This document shows, one piece after another, positions 16,170 through 24,346 of a stretch of 64,000 nucleotides of DNA; within the stretch, counting starts at the first letter, position 1, and each line of letters starts with the position of its first letter. The translations under genes were made by a program, and so were the position numbers. This DNA comes from Lachnoclostridium sp. An14 (lineage in GTDB: Bacteria > Bacillota > Clostridia > Lachnospirales > Lachnospiraceae): NCBI RefSeq assembly GCF_002160755.1, contig NZ_NFLE01000004.1, positions 113,205 through 177,204 of the forward strand, given 5' to 3'. The notes under the pieces were generated by a model. It did no database searches. It saw nothing but the letters and a program-made list of their open reading frames with translations, and was not told the DNA's origin.

Positions 16170-16648
16170 GGGGCCTCTGTCTCCTTCAGGATCTCGGCCA
16201 TCCGCAGCAAGGCGCGGCCGTGGGCCTTGTATGTCCTGTTCTGGTAGCTGTCTATCCTCTCGAGGTAGTCCTGCCGATCACTGAACAGGACGGCACAGAT
16301 CCCGTCCCAGTCTGCCCGGTCGAAGTAGCGCAGCCGCAGCACGGCGCGCTCGTCAGGGTTTTCCACCTGCCGGATCATCGCCTCGAGGGCAGCGCGTTCC
16401 TCGCGCTCCTCGGCGAGCCGTTCCTCGATCTGCTCCTCGAGCTCCATCTTCCGCAGCACCATCATCCCGGTGCGGTCGGTCGGTGTGCCGGAGCCCCGGG
16501 GCATACCCGTCATGTCAGGGCCGGGCGGCGCGGCCATGGAGATCTCCATGCGGCCGAGGCGCTCGTACTGGTTGTCTATTTCACGGAGCAGGCGGGTGTA
16601 CTTCCCGAGCCGCTCCTTGATGTCGTGAGTGATCGGCTTGTCGCTCAT
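16142..16648 (-). CDS. DUF1492 / RinA-like late transcriptional regulator
   Basis: A 168-residue protein. An N-terminal coiled region (HDIKERLGKYTRLLREIDNQ) leads to a C-terminal sigma-region-4-like helix-turn-helix: ENPDERAVLRLRYFDRADWD then ISDRQ-like and YKAHGRALLRMAEIL. This is the plan of RinA/DUF1492 proteins that switch on phage late genes. It is the last gene of the early operon and sits beside a repeat array and a promoter reading into the late genes, which supports the role. It starts at ATG 16648. Confidence 0.78.
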   Translation of the reverse strand: MSDKPITHDIKERLGKYTRLLREIDNQYERLGRMEISMAAPPGPDMTGMPRGSGTPTDRTGMMVLRKMELEEQIEERLAEEREERAALEAMIRQVENPDERAVLRLRYFDRADWDGICAVLFSDRQDYLERIDSYQNRTYKAHGRALLRMAEILKETEAPAVKGSKRQ

Positions 16649-16661
16649 TTAGGTCAGGGCG

Positions 16662-18008
16662 TCACTCCTGTCCACCTCCTTCCTCGTCAGGGTCGAAGAT
16701 CCCGGCGATTTCCTCACGCGAGAGCTCTCGGCCTTGACGGACGCAGCGCACATTCTGTTTTCCTGTTATCCTGATGTATCGCTTGACGATGACATCCGTG
16801 AAGGCCGGCGTCAGCTCCATGATGTAGGATGGCTGGCCGTATGCCTCGCAGGCGGCCAGCGTGGTGCCGGAGCCGCCGAAGGGGTCGTAGACGCCCCGGG
16901 CGAAGTCCGTGTTGTCGACGAGCTTCTCCAGCAGCTCGACCGGCTTCTGCGTTGGGTGCAGCTCATTCCCGGAGCGGGAGACGCTCAGGACGTTGCCGTA
17001 CCCCTTGTGGCCGTCGAAGTGTGTGGCGGCCCGGGCGGCGAACAGTATGAGCTCATGCTGTGAGCGCCAGCCGACGCCCATGCCCGGCGTGCCCTTGTCC
17101 CATACGAGCTCCGACTTGACGCCGAAGCCGGCAGCCTCGACGAGGTCGAACAGGTACACCCACATTCTCCAGTCGGTGAAGATGTAGGCATAGAGGCACG
17201 GGATGTCGGTGAGGGCCGCCCGTATCAGGTTTTGGTAGCCCCGGGTGCTGAGGATGTCGTTGGCGATCTTCGGGGCCTTGCCGTCTTTGCGCTCGGTGCC
17301 GATGCTGCCGGTCGACTTCTGCGCCTCCTTTTGGCCGCCGGAGCAGTAGGGTGGATCGGTGAGCAGGATCTCCGGGTGGGCTCCGTCAAGCAGCAGCCCC
17401 CGATCCTGTTCGTTCGTGGCGTCTCCGCAGACAACGCGGTGGCGGCCGAGGATCCAGAGGTCGCCTTTCTGAGATATGACGGCCTCTGCCTCCGGTGTTT
17501 CCGGTATGTCGTCCGGTTCGTTGAGGTCATTGTGAAGGGCTTCGGACAGGGCAGTGACGAGGCTTTCCACCTCGTCCTCTGTGTAGCCTGTCAGCTCCAT
17601 GGGGATCTCCCCGGTGTCTATATCTGCGAAAATGTCAGCCAGCAGCTTATTGTCTGTCTCTGCCAGCTCTGCGATCCGGTTGTCGGCCACCAGATCAGCG
17701 TATTCCTCCGCTTCGTTGGTGTAGTTCTGGTAGTCTACGGGTGCCTGCTTCATGCCTTCCAGAAGGGCAGCAGAGAGGCGTCCGTGTCCTTTTACGATAA
17801 AGCCGGAGCGTTTGCTGACTGTGATCGGCTGTCTCCACCCGGTTTGCCGGATAATGCGGCCGAGTAGCTGGATCTGGGCGTCCGGGTGCTGGTTCGGGTT
17901 CTTCGGATTAGGTACCAGCGTTGCAACGTCCACTATTTTGTCATGGGCGCAGAATACCGGCACGCCGTCAGCGTATGCTTTCGGCTCTGCCTCTGTTTTG
18001 TAGTCCAT
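16662..18008 (-). CDS. ParB-like nuclease domain fused to DNA methyltransferase
   Basis: A 448-residue fusion. Residues about 28-110 are ParB/Srx-like (LVPNPKNPNQHP, GFIVKGHGRLSAALLEGM). Residues about 180-430 are a DNA methyltransferase with ILTDPPY (catalytic motif IV of the N4-cytosine/N6-adenine group) and DPFGGSGTTLAACEA (SAM-binding motif I) in the beta-class order. Many temperate phages carry such fusions, probably to modify phage DNA and resist restriction. It starts at ATG 18008 just after the upstream TAA. Intact, unlike the two other methyltransferases here. Confidence 0.9.
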   Translation of the reverse strand: MDYKTEAEPKAYADGVPVFCAHDKIVDVATLVPNPKNPNQHPDAQIQLLGRIIRQTGWRQPITVSKRSGFIVKGHGRLSAALLEGMKQAPVDYQNYTNEAEEYADLVADNRIAELAETDNKLLADIFADIDTGEIPMELTGYTEDEVESLVTALSEALHNDLNEPDDIPETPEAEAVISQKGDLWILGRHRVVCGDATNEQDRGLLLDGAHPEILLTDPPYCSGGQKEAQKSTGSIGTERKDGKAPKIANDILSTRGYQNLIRAALTDIPCLYAYIFTDWRMWVYLFDLVEAAGFGVKSELVWDKGTPGMGVGWRSQHELILFAARAATHFDGHKGYGNVLSVSRSGNELHPTQKPVELLEKLVDNTDFARGVYDPFGGSGTTLAACEAYGQPSYIMELTPAFTDVIVKRYIRITGKQNVRCVRQGRELSREEIAGIFDPDEEGGGQE

Positions 18009-18428
18009 TTATTTGTCCTCCTGCCTTCCGGCGCTTCCTGCTGCCTCCATGATCCTGCCGCGGAGCTGCCGGTCTGTCTCTCCAGCCTCGCGCTGGATCC
18101 CGTACTCTTTGGCGAGCAGCTCCAGAGCCCGCCCTCCTGCCGCCTGTGGTGTCCATGCCCCGATCGCTTTTGCCTGCCGGATAATGCGACGGTCTGCGGC
18201 TTTGCGGCGGCGCTTTCTTTTTATGTGGGCGGTCAGGATAATGAGGGCAGCCACTCCGCAGATCAGACACATAAGCGCGAGCGGGAGCCAAAACAGGCCG
18301 AGGACTACGCCGATCCAGCTTATCCTTACCACGCCGAGCAGTTTCAGGAATATGAGAACGATCCAGAGCAGGAAAGAGGCGAAGGCGTATAAAATCCACG
18401 CGCCGATCGGGTTGTTATCTTCGTGCAT
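18009..18428 (-). CDS. Small membrane protein, unknown function
   Basis: A 139-residue protein with two strong hydrophobic segments (about 9-30 and 38-66: WILYAFASFLLWIVLIFLKL and LFWLPLALMCLICGVAALII). A strongly basic cytosolic stretch follows (KRKRRRKAADRR) and then a soluble C-terminal tail. No family recognised. It overlaps the upstream gene by 14 bases and abuts the ParB-methyltransferase. It may be a phage membrane or superinfection factor, but nothing in the sequence proves this. Confidence 0.6.
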   Translation of the reverse strand: MHEDNNPIGAWILYAFASFLLWIVLIFLKLLGVVRISWIGVVLGLFWLPLALMCLICGVAALIILTAHIKRKRRRKAADRRIIRQAKAIGAWTPQAAGGRALELLAKEYGIQREAGETDRQLRGRIMEAAGSAGRQEDK

Positions 18429-19068
18429 TTCTTTTCGCCCTCCTTCTTTGCTCCCGGTTCCCGCCGGGCTTTCTCCTGTTTCTGGGATAGTCTGACAAAA
18501 ATCCCGCTTTTATGGCGCACTCCGTACAAAGATAGGTGACGTCCTGCGCCTCTTTGAGCTTGTCGGCTGCGGGCATTTTCCAGCACTTCTGGCCGCAGAG
18601 AGGGCAGTCGATCAGTTCCCAGTCCGGGTGTTTTTTCTTGGTGTCTCCGTTCAGGTTCTTGTCGAGCGGCAGGCAGAGGATCCCGCCCTTGTCGCTGTAT
18701 TTTCTGGGTGTGAGATCAAAGCCGCGGGCCCGGAGTTCCTCGCGGGTTTCGTTCCTGACTTCCTCCTGCAAAACTTCCACGACGTCCACCTGCTCCAGCG
18801 TCAGGCAAAAGGCCCCTTGTGGCTCCCACTTCTTTGCCTTCCATGCCTCTGTAAAGCCTTCCAGTGTATCGTAGAGGCAGAGCCCGGCCGCTGTTTCCGT
18901 CTGGTAAGTCGTCTGCATGACGGCCTCGTCGTCCGGCTCGTCCCAGCCGTAAAGGTGCCAGCTCTCCCGGTTGTCGTAGTCCCACTGGGAGAAGTAGAGT
19001 GTGTGCCCGTCAATCGGCCAGCCGGTGCCTTTTACGGTTCCTTTTATGATTTTCGGTCTATATTGCAC
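18415..19068 (-). CDS. Phage protein with Zn-ribbon, unknown function
   Basis: A 217-residue protein. The N-terminal half is acidic and aromatic-rich (YFSQWDYDNRESWHLYGWDE). Residues about 163-190 have CPLCGQKCW and, 20 residues later, CTEC, a Zn-ribbon. The C-terminus is very basic (RKPGGNREQRRRAKRNARR). It starts at GTG 19068 with AAGGAGGAC spaced eight bases. Such proteins recur in the early region of clostridial phages without known function. Confidence 0.6.
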   Translation of the reverse strand: MQYRPKIIKGTVKGTGWPIDGHTLYFSQWDYDNRESWHLYGWDEPDDEAVMQTTYQTETAAGLCLYDTLEGFTEAWKAKKWEPQGAFCLTLEQVDVVEVLQEEVRNETREELRARGFDLTPRKYSDKGGILCLPLDKNLNGDTKKKHPDWELIDCPLCGQKCWKMPAADKLKEAQDVTYLCTECAIKAGFLSDYPRNRRKPGGNREQRRRAKRNARR

Positions 19069-19139
19069 GGTGTTGTCCTCCTTATACTTGTACTGGGAGG
19101 GCCGGAGCCCTCCCTCTGGTTTTTGGTGATATGCGGGGC

Positions 19140-19313
19140 TTATGCGATTATGGTTATCTGCTCCCGGTTGGGAATGTCGGCCAGCGCGTCCATAAGATAA
19201 CTCTTTACATTGTCAACGGCCACCTGCATGAGCGCCTCGTTGAGTTTCTCAGCAAAGGCCCCGCCTGCCAGTCTTTCGAGGTTGATCTGGCTCGTTACTT
19301 TCTGTTTCTTCAT
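19140..19313 (-). CDS. Small early phage protein (57 aa)
   Basis: A 57-residue soluble protein (MKKQKVTSQINLERLAGGAF onward) with amphipathic helices, function unknown. ATG 19313 is chosen because AAAGGAGG lies eight bases upstream; the frame is open further to 19352. The start overlaps the end of the preceding gene by four bases. Confidence 0.6.
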   Translation of the reverse strand: MKKQKVTSQINLERLAGGAFAEKLNEALMQVAVDNVKSYLMDALADIPNREQITIIA

Positions 19314-19570
19314 GGTCGTGTCCTCCTTTTGAATTTGTCCGGGGCGTCGCATGTGCTCCAGTGTGGAACGTAGCCCCAGCCTTGTGCCTCTGCCGGATCT
19401 TTTACCGCCTCGCAGCTTATGACGTCACCGGCAGGCGTTACCAGCTTTGTGTCCCCTCCGGGTTTTATGCGGTAGTTGACCGGCTTTGTATCGCACGGCA
19501 TTGAGCGCCCGGTTCGTGTCCTGATCCAGAGGATCGGTTTCCCGCAGCTTTTACATGTCCCAGTGTTCAC
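19310..19570 (-). CDS. Small Zn-finger-like phage protein
   Basis: A protein of about 86 residues starting at GTG 19570 (GGAGG nine bases upstream). An upstream ATG at 19633 would add residues lying inside the preceding gene. It begins with CKSCGKPILWIRTRTGRSM, then MPCD and a conserved-looking WGYVPHWSTC: a small metal-binding fold in which the Cys/His residues pair across the chain. Unknown function; common in Firmicutes phages. Confidence 0.6.
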   Translation of the reverse strand: MNTGTCKSCGKPILWIRTRTGRSMPCDTKPVNYRIKPGGDTKLVTPAGDVISCEAVKDPAEAQGWGYVPHWSTCDAPDKFKRRTRP

Positions 19571-19814
19571 TCCTTTGTTCCTCCTTCCTGAGCTTTCGCA
19601 GTCTCCGGCGACTCGGCCCGATATATTTCGCATGATCCCAGTATGCCGGGTTATACCGGCAGCCGGGGCACTCGTGGATCTCGTCGTGCTCGTCGAAGCA
19701 CGGCCCGAAGATACACCGGAGCCCGAACACGATCAGGCCCACCATGACAGCGCCGATTATGGCCGCGCTCGCTAAAATGATTATGGCAAAAACCGCTATT
19801 ATGACGTCAATCAT
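19551..19814 (-). CDS. Small membrane-anchored phage protein
   Basis: An 87-residue protein. Residues 2-32 form a long hydrophobic segment (VIIAVFAIIILASAAIIGAV), then a Cys/His/Asp cluster (CIFGPCFDEHDEIHECPGC) and a basic tail. ATG 19814 was chosen over 19838 because an AAGGAG site lies eight bases upstream. It ends inside the next gene. No known family. Confidence 0.55.
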   Translation of the reverse strand: MIDVIIAVFAIIILASAAIIGAVMVGLIVFGLRCIFGPCFDEHDEIHECPGCRYNPAYWDHAKYIGPSRRRLRKLRKEEQRSEHWDM

Positions 19815-20110
19815 TGAGGCAGCTCCTTCCTGCGCCATATTGCCTCGGTGGCCGTGGAATGTGTGGAGCGCCTGCGCCCGCAGGTTTCCACTATGCCCAT
19901 GTCTTTGAGTTCTGAGAGTCTGGGTGCTACGTAGTTGCGGTTGTAGTAGGGGATCCGTCCAGCCTTCACCAGCTCGTCCGTGATTTCGCTCACGGTCATG
20001 CTCCTGCTGCCGAGCGTTTCGAGGATCAGGCGGCTACGTTCCTTCACTTTTGGGATAATAGCGTCATAGCTCGCCCTCCGGGTTTCCTTTGTGGTTTGGT
20101 TTGTTCCCAT
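19811..20110 (-). CDS. Winged-helix DNA-binding protein
   Basis: A 99-residue protein with a winged-helix pattern: KERSRLILETLGSRSMTVSE, ITDELVKAGRIPYYNRNYV, then a recognition helix APRLSELKDMGIVET and a basic wing (CGRRRSTHST). It probably regulates early genes or binds replication DNA. Its 5' end overlaps the methyltransferase 3' end by 47 bases in another frame. That methyltransferase carries a similar winged helix at its C-terminus. Confidence 0.6.
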   Translation of the reverse strand: MGTNQTTKETRRASYDAIIPKVKERSRLILETLGSRSMTVSEITDELVKAGRIPYYNRNYVAPRLSELKDMGIVETCGRRRSTHSTATEAIWRRKELPQ

Positions 20111-20806
20111 GAAATACCTCCTTTTCTGCCTTCCATGCGATAGCAGAGCGCCCCGTCACGCTGCACTCACGCTTTCCGGCGTTTCTTATCAGTCCAGCCG
20201 CCTGCGCTTTGGTTAGGATCGGGCCTACGTCGCTGCGGCTTACCTGCTGCCCCCTGTCTGACAGGGTGACGGCGATCTCGTTCGCGGTCATGTCCCTGTC
20301 CTTTATTAAATCCAGCACCATGTCCCGGAGGCTCTGGGCCATGTCCTTGCTGCGCCAGATCACGACGGCCGAAGGGAAGGGAGCGGAGCACGGCCGCCCT
20401 TTGGCGTCTTTGGTCGGGTTCCCGTCCTCGTCCGTGAATGTGAGCCTCCCGCGGATAAAGCGCACCTCGTCGGCTTTTCCGTGGAATATGTAGTCGTGGA
20501 AGTAGGACGTGTCCGTGCGGGCCGGTATGAGCATTACCACGAGAGTGCCGGGTTTCTTGCTTTCCTCGTAGCCCTTCCGCACCCAGTCTGTGATCTGGCG
20601 GCCGTAGGGCGGATTACAAAACACGCGACACCCCCCCAGTCCGCTTTCAGGCCGTCGTCGGCCGGTGTAAAATATCTCGCGCACTTGGCGCTTTTATCGG
20701 TGGCGGCCGGATCGAGGTTAAAATGAAACTCCTGATCCAGCTCGCTGAAAAAGTCGGCCGGAGTACACCAGCCCATGTTTTTGCTGCTTAATAGTGCTCC
20801 GTTCAT
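20064..20806 (-). pseudogene. Phage N6-adenine methyltransferase (Dam family) split at a G7 tract
   Basis: Two frames together make a Dam-family (PF05869-like) methyltransferase. The first (from ATG 20806) has SKNMGWCTPADFFSELDQEF and LDPAATDKSAKCARYFTP. The second has VFCNPPYGRQITDWVRKGYE (catalytic NPPY) and VMLIPARTDTSYFHDYIF. They join at a run of seven G on the - strand (20637-20631). One more G, or a -1 slip, restores D-W-G-G-C-R-V-F. The C-terminal 75 residues add a winged-helix domain. It may be a real mutant, phase-variable, frameshifted in translation, or an assembly error. Confidence 0.75.
20631..20637 (-). repeat. G7 homopolymer at methyltransferase frameshift
   Basis: Seven C on the + strand (G7 on the coding strand) sit exactly where the Dam-like frame breaks. 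The tract reads TGG GGG GGT in the upstream frame. Confidence 0.85.
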
Positions 20807-20821
20807 GTCTGTGCTCCTTTC

Positions 20822-21082
20822 TTATGCCTTTACGGCCGCCATGTGTACCGCCGGGCCGCATTGTGTCTCTGTTGCCTCTGCCAGCGTGAGGATCGGGCAG
20901 CCTTCGCCCAGATTTCTGCACATGTTCCGGGTGGTTTCCTTATCCATATAGGCCCGGATCGGCTCGCCGGTTTCGCTGTTTTTGAGGATCCGGCTCATAA
21001 TGCTGCAGCAGGCTTTCCCTTTGTGTTCTCCGAAAAGCTGGATCCCGCTGCACTCATGGCACCATTTTCTTTCAAAATTCAT
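20822..21082 (-). CDS. Small Cys-rich phage protein
   Basis: An 86-residue protein with scattered Cys and His: KWCHECSGIQLFGEHKGKAC at the N-terminus, then MCRNLGEGCPILTLAEATET. The spacing suggests a metal- or Fe-S-binding fold. No family or function recognised. Its ATG lies within the last four bases of the RecU gene (ATGA-type overlap), so it is part of the same translation unit. Confidence 0.5.
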   Translation of the reverse strand: MNFERKWCHECSGIQLFGEHKGKACCSIMSRILKNSETGEPIRAYMDKETTRNMCRNLGEGCPILTLAEATETQCGPAVHMAAVKA

Positions 21083-21687
21083 AGTGTTTCCTCCTGCTCC
21101 CCATATTCCAGCTCTATGCCTTCCAGCAGTTTGAGCACTCCGGCGATATACTGCACTCGGAAGGGTTCGAGCTCTGCCTTGTTCATGTGTTTATGCCCGT
21201 ACAGTTTCCGCATATCCCGCCACACGCCCCACGGCACCCGGTAGAAGTCCTGAAGCTCAACGCTCACAAGGATAAAGGCTGCGGCTCCGAGTCGGTCGTG
21301 TTCTTCGAGACTGCTCAGCTGCTCCGGTGTCAGCCGGTTGTAGTCGATCCGGTCGCTGTCCGTGTGCTTTGCCTCAAATACCACGGCCCGGCCGCCGGTG
21401 AGGGTTCCCTTAAAATCCGGTTGTCCCGCTTTGGTATAGCAGGCGAGAAACTGCCCCTGCCGGTTTGGCGGTCTGAGCGGTCGCATGGGCTCCGGCGTCT
21501 TTTCAATAAAAGCCACGCCCTTGTCCTTATACCAGCCGAGGCTTGCGGCGATCATGTTCTCGAAGTGTTCGCCTGCTCGCTTACTCTGGAGCCCCCGCTG
21601 GCTGCGCTGGACGTTTGAGAGGGCAGCGGCAGCAGTTGGATCCGGATAGCCCTCCGCATTTTTGCCCGGCACATAGTCCCAGCTCAC
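21079..21687 (-). CDS. RecU-like Holliday junction resolvase
   Basis: A 202-residue protein of the RecU/penicillin-binding-protein-related factor A family. Nuclease motifs are FIEKTPEPM, the metal-binding GQPDFKGTLTGGRAVVFEAK (Asp, then Glu-X-Lys) and the conserved VPWGVW near the C-terminal side. It would resolve branched recombination intermediates made with the ERF annealing protein. Start GTG 21687 overlaps the upstream gene by four bases. Confidence 0.88.
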   Translation of the reverse strand: MSWDYVPGKNAEGYPDPTAAAALSNVQRSQRGLQSKRAGEHFENMIAASLGWYKDKGVAFIEKTPEPMRPLRPPNRQGQFLACYTKAGQPDFKGTLTGGRAVVFEAKHTDSDRIDYNRLTPEQLSSLEEHDRLGAAAFILVSVELQDFYRVPWGVWRDMRKLYGHKHMNKAELEPFRVQYIAGVLKLLEGIELEYGEQEETL

Positions 21688-22214
21688 GCCTCAGCCTCCA
21701 CGGTGATGTCGTGGCCGCGGTTTCGTCTGAGCTCTGCTGCCAGCTCGACGATCACCTCTCCGCTGATCCGCACGGTGGTGGACTCAAAGGCGGCGACTCC
21801 GTTTATTGCTCCGGTGTGGGTAGGAAGGACGAGAAGGGCGTCGCCCAGCTCTTTGTCCTCCAGCCGGTTTTTCTCCTGCTCCCGGAGGCGGTAGAGATCG
21901 GCGGCGTCTTTTACCGGGATCCCGTGCTCTTTGGCGTAGGCGATTTCCTTTTTCATGCCTTCGCTCGGATTATTTATGCCATATACCCAGAGCTCGTCGC
22001 ACATGTCCAGCAGCGCGATCCCCAGCTCCATGCCCGCCTCCCGCTCCTGCGGTATGGTGTCGTCAAGAAACTGGGTGCAGTAGACATGCGGCGCGATCGG
22101 TATCACGTCCGGCCAGAGTTCCACCGCCTCCCGGCAGTAGCCCTGTGCCTTTTGTATGTTCTTTTCAATGTCCCCGCGGAGAGGGGAGCAGATATATATA
22201 AGCCTGTTTCTCAT
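21684..22214 (-). CDS. DUF4406-like, nucleoside-deoxyribosyltransferase-fold protein
   Basis: A 176-residue protein. Residues 1-110 match the DUF4406 family (Rossmann-like): LIYICSPLRGDIEKNIQKAQ, VIPIAPHVYCTQFLDD, MCDELWVYGINNPSEGM and a conserved Glu-Ile with Ala-Lys. The fold is related to nucleoside 2-deoxyribosyltransferases. The last 50 residues are an extra tail (ESTTVRISGEVIVELAAELR) of unknown role. A nucleotide-metabolism role is possible but not shown. Confidence 0.7.
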   Translation of the reverse strand: MRNRLIYICSPLRGDIEKNIQKAQGYCREAVELWPDVIPIAPHVYCTQFLDDTIPQEREAGMELGIALLDMCDELWVYGINNPSEGMKKEIAYAKEHGIPVKDAADLYRLREQEKNRLEDKELGDALLVLPTHTGAINGVAAFESTTVRISGEVIVELAAELRRNRGHDITVEAEA

Positions 22215-22801
22215 AGTTTGGCTCCTTTCTTCCTTCCGGGCTTTTCGTCCTCAAATTGGTAGGTGTGGCCGTCCAGCGCAAAAGGATTTTTTACTTTGCC
22301 GTTGCAGCGGTCGAGTACCGCCTGATAGCTCATGTGATTAGCTTTTGCGGCTTCTCGTGCGGATCTGTATATCTCTACAGCTTCGCCGGAGGTGTTAATT
22401 TTGAATACCGTCCTTCTTTTTCCGGCCATGTGTCCGGTATTCCTTCCGAGTGTTTGTTTATCTATAAATCCGATATTTTCGGCTCGGTTATCCGTTACAA
22501 TGCCGTTTTTGTGGTATGGCACCATTCCCGAAGGTGTAGGGCCGTGCCACGCTCCAGCTACGATTTTAAGTACGGCCACTTCTTTGCTTCCGTTTTCGCC
22601 CGTCAGTTTAACGAAAAGCCTATTTCTTAGAATTTTCTTGTGCTTTGCTCCGCTCTTTCTGTATGGTGTCATGTCCCTTACCGAGCCGGAAGGGAAAACT
22701 CTCCGGATCTCTCCGAGTCGGTTTACTTGATATTTTCCTCCGTAGCCCGGTATATCTCGCCACCAGTTCGGGCCGTTTTCTTCTGGCATATATGCTTTCA
22801 T
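22211..22801 (-). CDS. HNH homing-type endonuclease (NUMOD4-like)
   Basis: A 196-residue protein. Residues about 10-35 are NUMOD4-like (WWRDIPGYGGKYQVNRLGEI). The HNH core follows (VPYHKNGIVTDNRAENIGFI), then a C-terminal DNA-binding repeat near SAREAAKANHMSYQAVLDRC. It was probably brought in as a mobile endonuclease. The start ATG 22801 overlaps the methyltransferase stop (ATGA), so it is coupled to it. The frame is open further upstream to 23050, but AAAGGAG marks 22801. Confidence 0.85.
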   Translation of the reverse strand: MKAYMPEENGPNWWRDIPGYGGKYQVNRLGEIRRVFPSGSVRDMTPYRKSGAKHKKILRNRLFVKLTGENGSKEVAVLKIVAGAWHGPTPSGMVPYHKNGIVTDNRAENIGFIDKQTLGRNTGHMAGKRRTVFKINTSGEAVEIYRSAREAAKANHMSYQAVLDRCNGKVKNPFALDGHTYQFEDEKPGRKKGAKL

Positions 22802-23666
22802 GTAGCCGCTCCTTTCCGGCAGCAGGCGTCGAGTCTCTGCCAGATAATTTCGCAATAGTCCGGGTTGATCTCTATCCCGATAAAGTTTCGGCCTTCCTGC
22901 GCGGCTACGGCCCCTGTGGTGCCGCTTCCTGCGAAGGGATCCAGAACAGTGTCGCCGGGCCTGCTGCCCGCTAATATGCACGGCCTCACGAGTTCCTCCG
23001 GGAATGTGGCGAAGTGTGCGCCTTTGTATGGCCGGGTGGCAATCGTCCAAACGCTGCGGCGGTTTCTTTTGCCGCTTTCGTTTGGCGTAAGCCCGTGGCT
23101 TTCCCGCTCCACGGTGGCGCTGTTATTTTTCACCCGGTCATGGGTGTAAGCGCCGCCTCCGCGAAAACTTGTAGAGTTTCCCCGTCTGCGTCCTGTGCCG
23201 TCCGGCCCATATCCGACGGCGGGCTCTTTTATGGCTGCGGCGTCGAAGCAGTACCGGCGCTGCTTGCTCAAAAAAAAATATATTCATGGGATTTCGCGCA
23301 GCGGTCTGTCGTCTGCTCCGGCATGGCGTTGGGCTCATTCCAGATTATGTCTTGTCGGAGGATCCAGCCGTCCGCTTTCAATGCAAAGGCCAGCAGCCAC
23401 GGGATCCCGTTGAGGTTTTTCTGTGTGTAGCTGTCCCCGATATTCACCCAGAGGGTGCCGTCGTCTTTCAGGACTCTGCGTACTTCCCGGAAGATCTTCA
23501 CGAGGTTCTCAATGTACTGATCCGGCGTATCTTCGAGCCCGATCTGTCCGTCTGCGCCGTAGTCTCTCAGCCTGTAGTAGGGCGGCGAGGTTATGCAGGT
23601 GCGGCAGCAGGAGTCCGGGAGCGTTCTCAGTGCCTCCAGCGCGTCGGAGTTTATGATCTTGTTCAT
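22798..23666 (-). pseudogene. DNA methyltransferase (N4/N6 type) split at a T9 tract
   Basis: The 5' frame (23268-23666) has CITSPPYYRLRDYG (catalytic SPPY) and LWVNIGDSYTQ. The 3' frame has WTIATRPYKGAHFATFPEEL and DPFAGSGTTGAVAAQEG (SAM-binding). Together they are the complete beta-class methyltransferase of many phages. The frames meet at nine T on the - strand (23278-23270). The zero frame stops right after E-Y-I-F-F, and a -1 slip or a tenth T gives E-Y-I-F-F-L-S-K, which matches the family. It could be a mutant, phase-variable, slippage-expressed or a sequencing artefact. Confidence 0.78.
23270..23278 (-). repeat. T9 homopolymer at methyltransferase frameshift
   Basis: Nine A on the + strand (T9 on the coding strand) sit at the exact break of the methyltransferase frame. 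Runs this long are prone to polymerase slippage and allow -1 ribosomal slipping. Confidence 0.85.
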
Positions 23667-24346
23667 GTGTCGCTCACCTCCCCGGCTTCCAGCGCCAGCG
23701 GATCCGCGGCAGCCAGAGCCTCCCGGCGGTTCCAGCCGGAAAGAGAGGCGTAATACTGTTCGCGCTTCCTTCGGTCGCTTTCCCGGTCTGCGAGCTTTTT
23801 CTGCCCTTTGTCCGGCAGAGAGGCGGCCACGGCGTCGATCTGCGTTGTCAGCTCTCCCGGTGTCATGTCTCTGGCCTTTTCCCGCTCGTACATGGGCGTG
23901 TACTGCTGCATGAAGGCCACCCGATCCATGCCGGGCTTGCCGCCTCCCCAGTGTCCCCGGTGCATTTCCCAGAGGTTGTTCCAGCCGATCGACTCCACGG
24001 CGCGGGCCACGAGAGGCGGGAGCTGCTGCTTTAGATCTCCGTGGTTAAATTCACCGACGGAGTAGAGCAGATCGCTGACTGCGAGCCATGCCTGATCCGG
24101 CGCTATGAGATCCGGGTGCGCGATCTCCAGAAGGATTTCCCGGAGCTCTGCCACACTGGGCGGCCACTTGCTTGTCGCTATGTGCTTTTTGACGGCCAGC
24201 GCCACCAGAGGGGCGTCCACGTCCTCAAACATCATAGCCCAGAGGCTCACGGTGGCCTTTACGCTGTCGGCGTCCCTGAATTTGTCATAGTTCGGGTAGG
24301 CGGTAACGACGATCGCCACAAGCTGAGCTGCGTCCCTTTTCGTCAT
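23663..24346 (-). CDS. Replicative helicase loader/inhibitor-like
   Basis: A 227-residue protein resembling the phage helicase loader and inhibitor family (SPP1 G39P type). The N-terminal helical domain has VAIVVTAYPNYDKF, LWAMMFEDVDAPLVALAVKK and the conserved KWPPSVAELREILLEI. The C-terminal part is charged and flexible, as in G39P, which uses it to hold the helicase. It lies directly after the replisome organizer gene, the usual order, and overlaps it by four bases. Confidence 0.78.
   Translation of the reverse strand: MTKRDAAQLVAIVVTAYPNYDKFRDADSVKATVSLWAMMFEDVDAPLVALAVKKHIATSKWPPSVAELREILLEIAHPDLIAPDQAWLAVSDLLYSVGEFNHGDLKQQLPPLVARAVESIGWNNLWEMHRGHWGGGKPGMDRVAFMQQYTPMYEREKARDMTPGELTTQIDAVAASLPDKGQKKLADRESDRRKREQYYASLSGWNRREALAAADPLALEAGEVSDT

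Noticed and set aside
22211..23050. 279-residue version of the HNH endonuclease
   Set aside because: The first 80 residues are shadow of the methyltransferase frame. ATG 22801 with AAAGGAG begins the real domain.
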